A stretch of DNA of 9,432 nucleotides, taken from positions 1 through 9,432 of the forward strand of contig JAQBEX010000181.1 of assembly GCA_032123675.1 (NCBI GenBank), written 5' to 3'. Below, piece by piece: positions 6,182 to 9,432 of this stretch. The translations under genes were made by a program, and so were the position numbers. The stretch comes from Prado023 sp032123675 (GTDB lineage: Bacteria > Actinomycetota > Actinomycetes > S36-B12 > CAIYMF01). The notes under the pieces were generated by a model. That model did no database searches. It worked only from the letters and a program-made list of their open reading frames with translations, and was not told the DNA's origin. Each line of letters starts with the position of its first letter. The stretch's first letter is position 1.

Positions 6182-8110
6182 GTGACCGACACGATCAGCA
6201 TCGCCCCGGACGTCGACCAGAGCGCCGGTAGCGGCACTCCGAGCGGTGGCCTGTCCGCGATGCGCATGCCCGAGCTCAAGAAGGTGGCCCACGACATGGG
6301 GCTGTCCGGGACCTCCGCGATGAAGAAGAGCGACCTGGTGGCCGCGATCAGCGCGGCCCAGTCCGGGTCTGCTCCGGCATCGAAGGCCCCTGGCCGGGGT
6401 CGCGGCAGCTCGCGTGCGTCGACGAAGCGTGACGCGGAGTCCACCTCCGGTGCAGGCGAGCAGGATCGTGATCAGCCCCAGCAGGGCGGCGCGATTGGGG
6501 AGTCCGGGGACACCGGGAGCGCCGGCACGCTCGAAGGCGATGATGAGTCGCGCGGTGGTGACCAGCGGGAGCCGAGGCAGCGCCGCGACAACGGCCGTGA
6601 GCGCACCCAGCAGAACCGCGACGGCGGGCAGAACCAGGGGGGTGACCGCAACCGGGACAACCAGAACCAGGGCGGGAAGCAAGGCCGCGACAACCAGGCG
6701 GGCGAGACCCAGGGCCGCGAGGATCGCAACCGGGACAACGAGGGCCGCGACGGCGGGCAGAACCAAGGTGGCGACCGCAATCGCGGCAACCAGAACCAGG
6801 GTGGCAACCGCGACAACGACCGCAACCGCGACAACGACCGGTACAACGACGAGCCCGGCGGCCGGCGCCGTCGGGGCCGGGACCGCAATCGCAACCGCAA
6901 CGACCGCCGCCCGGCCAACCAGGGCCGTGACGCCGAGCCGGAGATCTCCGAGGACGACGTCCTCGTCCCCGTGGCCGGGATCCTCGACATCCTCGACAAC
7001 TACGCGTTCGTGCGCACGACCGGCTACCTCCCGGGGCCGACCGATGTCTACGTCTCGCTGTCCTCCGTGAAGCGCTACGGCCTGCGCAAGGGTGACGCGA
7101 TCACCGGCCAGGTTCGCCAGCCGCGGGAGGGCGGCGGCGATCGCCGCGAGAAGTTCAACCCGCTGGTCAAGGTGGAATCGGTCAACGGTGGGGATCCGGA
7201 GGCGGCCCGAGCACGTGTGGAGTTCGGCAAGCTCACTCCGCTGTACCCGGCTGACCGGCTGCGCCTGGAGACCGACGAGCGCAACCTGACGACCAGGATC
7301 ATCGACCTGGTCGCCCCCATCGGCAAGGGCCAGCGCGGGCTGATCGTGTCCCCGCCGAAGGCTGGCAAGACGATGGTGCTCCAGGCGATCGCCAACGCCA
7401 TCACCACCAACAACCCCGAGTGCCACCTCATGGTCGTGCTGGTCGATGAGCGACCTGAAGAGGTCACCGACATGCAGCGCTCGGTGAAGGGTGAGGTGAT
7501 CGCCTCGACCTTCGACCGGCCGGCTGAGGACCACACCACGATCGCCGAGCTCGCGATCGAGCGTGCCAAGCGACTGGTCGAGCTCGGCCACGATGTCGTG
7601 GTGCTGCTCGACTCGATGACCCGTCTCGGGCGCGCCTACAACCTAAGCGCACCTGCGTCAGGACGGATCCTGTCCGGTGGAGTGGACTCCGCGGCCCTCT
7701 ACCCCCCGAAGAAGTTCTTCGGCGCCGCACGGAACATCGAGAACGGTGGGTCGCTGACCATCCTGGCCACGGCCCTGGTCGAGACCGGCTCGCGCATGGA
7801 CGAGGTGATCTTCGAGGAGTTCAAGGGCACCGGGAACATGGAGCTCAAGCTGGATCGGCGCCTCGCGGACAAGCGGATCTTCCCTGCCGTGGACGTGGAT
7901 GCGTCCGGCACCCGCAAGGAGGAGTTGCTGATGAGCTCCGAGGAGCTCAAGATCGTGTGGACGCTGCGTCGGGTGCTCCATGCGCTCGAGGCCACCCAGG
8001 CCATCGAGCTGCTTCAGAGCAAGCTGCGGGACACGAAGAGCAACTACGAGTTCCTCCTGCAGGTCCAGAAGACTACGCCAACCGCACCCGGAACCCGCTC
8101 CGAGGACTGA
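6182..8110 (+). CDS. rho: Transcription termination factor Rho
   Basis: Rho is a hexameric RNA-dependent ATPase/helicase that ends transcription by moving along nascent RNA. The 642-residue product has: a SAP-like Rho_N domain (about 24-58, LSAMRMPELKKVAHDMGLSG); an Arg/Asn/Gly/Asp/Gln-rich disordered insertion (about 65-252); an OB/cold-shock-like RNA-binding domain (about 255-335, VAGILDILDNYAFVRTTGYL); and the RecA-type ATPase core. The core has Walker A PPKAGKT (391-397), VDERPEEVTDMQRSVKGE (421-438), Walker B VVVLLDS (472-478), the Q-loop in LSGGVDSAALYPPK (497-510), and GSRMDEVIFEEFKGTGNMEL (536-555), which contains the R-loop. GTG 6182 is chosen for its AGGA site and the usual VTDT start; ATG 6146 lies upstream of that site. 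Leader and promoter suggest separate transcription. Met479 replaces the usual Ile after Walker B. The core is intact, so the protein should be functional. Confidence 0.98.
   Translation: MTDTISIAPDVDQSAGSGTPSGGLSAMRMPELKKVAHDMGLSGTSAMKKSDLVAAISAAQSGSAPASKAPGRGRGSSRASTKRDAESTSGAGEQDRDQPQQGGAIGESGDTGSAGTLEGDDESRGGDQREPRQRRDNGRERTQQNRDGGQNQGGDRNRDNQNQGGKQGRDNQAGETQGREDRNRDNEGRDGGQNQGGDRNRGNQNQGGNRDNDRNRDNDRYNDEPGGRRRRGRDRNRNRNDRRPANQGRDAEPEISEDDVLVPVAGILDILDNYAFVRTTGYLPGPTDVYVSLSSVKRYGLRKGDAITGQVRQPREGGGDRREKFNPLVKVESVNGGDPEAARARVEFGKLTPLYPADRLRLETDERNLTTRIIDLVAPIGKGQRGLIVSPPKAGKTMVLQAIANAITTNNPECHLMVVLVDERPEEVTDMQRSVKGEVIASTFDRPAEDHTTIAELAIERAKRLVELGHDVVVLLDSMTRLGRAYNLSAPASGRILSGGVDSAALYPPKKFFGAARNIENGGSLTILATALVETGSRMDEVIFEEFKGTGNMELKLDRRLADKRIFPAVDVDASGTRKEELLMSSEELKIVWTLRRVLHALEATQAIELLQSKLRDTKSNYEFLLQVQKTTPTAPGTRSED
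6623..6805 (+). repeat. Internal duplication in the Rho disordered insertion
   Basis: Two 19-residue stretches of Rho, residues 148-166 (bases 6623-6679) and 190-208 (6749-6805), are nearly the same. Both contain GQNQGGDRNR and NQNQGG; the clearest change is D159 to G201 (RDNQNQ versus RGNQNQ). The offset between copies is near 42-43 residues, suggesting an old duplication or slippage. At the DNA level the copies differ mostly at third positions, so the duplication is not recent. It sits in a strongly charged, N/Q-rich low-complexity segment (bases about 6437-6931). Confidence 0.7.
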
Positions 8111-8142
8111 GCAGTCCCGCGCCACCCGGCCCCGCGCCGCCC

Positions 8143-8156
8143 CGCGTCGTCACGCG
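8143..8156 (+). terminator. Weak hairpin after rho
   Basis: CGCGT at 8143-8147 pairs perfectly with ACGCG at 8152-8156 around the tetraloop CGTC, 33 bases after the rho stop. There is no T-run and only five pairs, so termination here is uncertain. A competing pairing (TCACG with CGTGA, 8150-8166) is equally short. The 108-base gap otherwise holds only the ribosome binding site of the next gene, and I see no convincing promoter in it. Confidence 0.2.
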
Positions 8157-8218
8157 TCGAACGTGAGGGTTGGGGTGGTTGTCTGGCACCTACCAGTTTG
8201 GGTGGGGAGGATAGGGCC

Positions 8219-9432
8219 ATGACGGCCGTGGATGAGGTGGGTGCTGGCGGCCGGCTGGCGACGCTGCGCCACGACACGTTCTCCGCGCTCTCGGTCCCGA
8301 ACTTCCGGCTGTACTTCGCCGGTCAGGCCACCTCGATGGTCGGCACCTGGATGCAGATGGTCGCCCAGGCGTGGTTGGTCCTGGAGCTCACCGGGTCGGC
8401 CACCTGGGTCGGGCTGACCTTCGCCGCCCAGACGGTTCCCATGCTCCTGATCGGTCCGTACGGCGGGCTGGTGGCCGACCGGACCAACAAGCGCCGCCTC
8501 CTTGTCGGGCTGCAGGTGCTGATGGGTGCCCTCGCGCTCGTGCTGGCGGTTCTGACCCTGTCCGATGCGGTGCAGCTGTGGCAGGTCATGGCGCTGGCGT
8601 CCCTGCTGGGGCTGACCGACGCCTTCGAGAAGCCGGCGCGCCAGGCGTTCCTCGTCGAGATCGTCGGGCCGCAGTCAGTGCGCAACGCGGTCAGCCTGAA
8701 CTCCGTGATGGTCAACGCCGCCCGCGTGCTCGGACCGGCCGTCGCCGGGCTCGTGATCGCCGCAGGGGGATTGGGGGTCTGCTTCGCGCTCAACGCCGCC
8801 TCGTACATCCCCGTCATCGTGATGCTGCTTGCCATGAACGCCGCCGCGTTGCGGCCCGCACCCCCGCAGCCTCGCGAGCGTGGCCAGGTCCGCGCTGGTC
8901 TCAGGTACGTGATCGGCGAGCGCGACCTGGGCGTACCACTGCTGATGATGGCGATCGTGGGCTGCTTCGCCTACGAGTTCCAGGTCACGCTGCCGTACTT
9001 CGCCCGGACCACGTTCGACGGCGACTCGCGCTTGTACGGCTTCATGACCGCGGCCATGGGGCTCGGCGCGGTCGTCGGCGGCCTGTACACGGCTGCCCGC
9101 GGACGAACCGGGACCCGGACGCTGGTGCGCTCCTCTGCCCTGTTCGGCGTCCTGATCCTGGCCACCGCGCTGGCCCCCTCGGCCGCGCTGGCGCTGGTCC
9201 TGCTCGTTGCGGTGGGGGCAGGAAGCGTCTCGCTGATGGCCCGCGGCAATGCCACCCTGCAGTTGGCCTCGGCACCGCAGATGCGTGGTCGGGTGATGGC
9301 CCTGTGGTTGGTGGCCTTCCTCGGCACGACCCCCCTGGGTGGACCGGTGGCCGGATGGGTCTCGTCGACGTTCGGTGCCCGCTGGGGGCTCATCCTCGGA
9401 GCAGTGGCGTGCTTCGTGGCGGCAGCGTTGGG
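8219..9432 (+). CDS. MFS transporter, MFS_3 / EntS-like (3' truncated)
   Basis: The frame is open from ATG 8219 through the window end without a stop, giving 404 residues of a major facilitator superfamily transporter, probably a proton-driven exporter in the cytoplasmic membrane. The N-terminus SVPNFRLYFAGQATSMVGTW leads into helix 1. The loop after helix 2 carries the MFS motif A-like GGLVADRTNKRR (82-93). LGLTDAFEKPARQAFLVEIV (130-149) and SLNSVMVNAARVLGPAVAG (159-177) match the MFS_3 subfamily, which includes the enterobactin exporter EntS and some drug exporters. A Pro/Arg-rich loop (about 213-226) separates the two six-helix halves, and most of the second half is present. GGGGAGG at 8204-8210, eight bases before the ATG, is a strong ribosome binding site. 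Substrate is unknown. Many actinobacteria have rpmE and prfA after rho, so this gene is an unusual neighbour. Family is secure; function is not. Confidence 0.92.
   Translation, partial: MTAVDEVGAGGRLATLRHDTFSALSVPNFRLYFAGQATSMVGTWMQMVAQAWLVLELTGSATWVGLTFAAQTVPMLLIGPYGGLVADRTNKRRLLVGLQVLMGALALVLAVLTLSDAVQLWQVMALASLLGLTDAFEKPARQAFLVEIVGPQSVRNAVSLNSVMVNAARVLGPAVAGLVIAAGGLGVCFALNAASYIPVIVMLLAMNAAALRPAPPQPRERGQVRAGLRYVIGERDLGVPLLMMAIVGCFAYEFQVTLPYFARTTFDGDSRLYGFMTAAMGLGAVVGGLYTAARGRTGTRTLVRSSALFGVLILATALAPSAALALVLLVAVGAGSVSLMARGNATLQLASAPQMRGRVMALWLVAFLGTTPLGGPVAGWVSSTFGARWGLILGAVACFVAAAL

Noticed and set aside
6140..7591. A 483-codon minus-strand open frame opposite rho that looks strongly hydrophobic (runs of Val/Ala/Leu)
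   Set aside because: The apparent membrane protein is the complement of the Asp/Asn/Arg/Gly/Gln codons of the Rho insertion (GAC, AAC, CGC, GGC, CAG read as Val, Val, Ala, Ala, Leu). It is an artefact, not a gene.
8168..8196. Promoter for the MFS gene around TACCAG 8191-8196
   Set aside because: The hexamer does not end in T and the matching -35 region (GGTTGG) is poor; no supported promoter was found in the gap.
1..9432. CRISPR arrays, tRNA or rRNA genes, insertion sequences, phage or defence genes
   Set aside because: No spaced repeats, cloverleaf sequences, transposase or integrase motifs, or defence domains were seen in either strand; the composition is uniform.

Overview
This window looks like a stretch of chromosome from a high-GC Gram-positive bacterium (Actinomycetota, probably Micrococcales or a close relative; the family is inferred). 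The evidence is the very high G+C with strong G/C at third codon positions, GTG starts, the gene order argS-lysA-hom-thrC-thrB-rho, and a Rho factor with the long Arg/Asn/Gly/Asp-rich N-terminal insertion typical of actinobacteria. All genes are on the + strand.

Layout. (1) 1-242: the last 80 codons of argS (arginyl-tRNA synthetase). (2) 243-623: a 381-base gap holding a possible decayed gene, whose coding-like signal jumps from one forward frame to another near base 400. It ends in a good promoter (CTGCCA-17 bp-TAGTAT) placed so that the lysA mRNA would start at or next to its ATG. (3) 624-5556: the aspartate-family amino-acid cluster. lysA (last step of lysine synthesis) is followed after 120 bases by hom, thrC and thrB, which overlap at stop/start codons and take aspartate semialdehyde to threonine. 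(4) 5566-5931: a small DoxX-like four-helix membrane protein, probably read through from thrB. (5) 5932-6181: a 250-base gap with a probable extended -10 promoter and a roughly 160-base leader for rho. (6) 6182-8110: rho, with SAP-like Rho_N, a long disordered insertion containing an internal duplication, an RNA-binding fold and an intact ATPase core. (7) 8219-9432: a major facilitator superfamily exporter with a strong ribosome binding site, cut by the window end.

Working together: ArgS charges tRNA-Arg. LysA and Hom/ThrC/ThrB divide the aspartate pathway between lysine (and, through diaminopimelate, the cell wall) and threonine, with an ACT domain on Hom suggesting feedback by the end product. 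Rho ends transcripts genome-wide and is an independent unit.

I found no convincing novel system. The core is conserved housekeeping DNA. The points most worth a second look are the frame-switching remnant between argS and lysA, the probable leaderless lysA promoter that overlaps that remnant's stop codon, the duplicated disordered segment in Rho, the rho leader, and the MFS gene directly downstream of rho.
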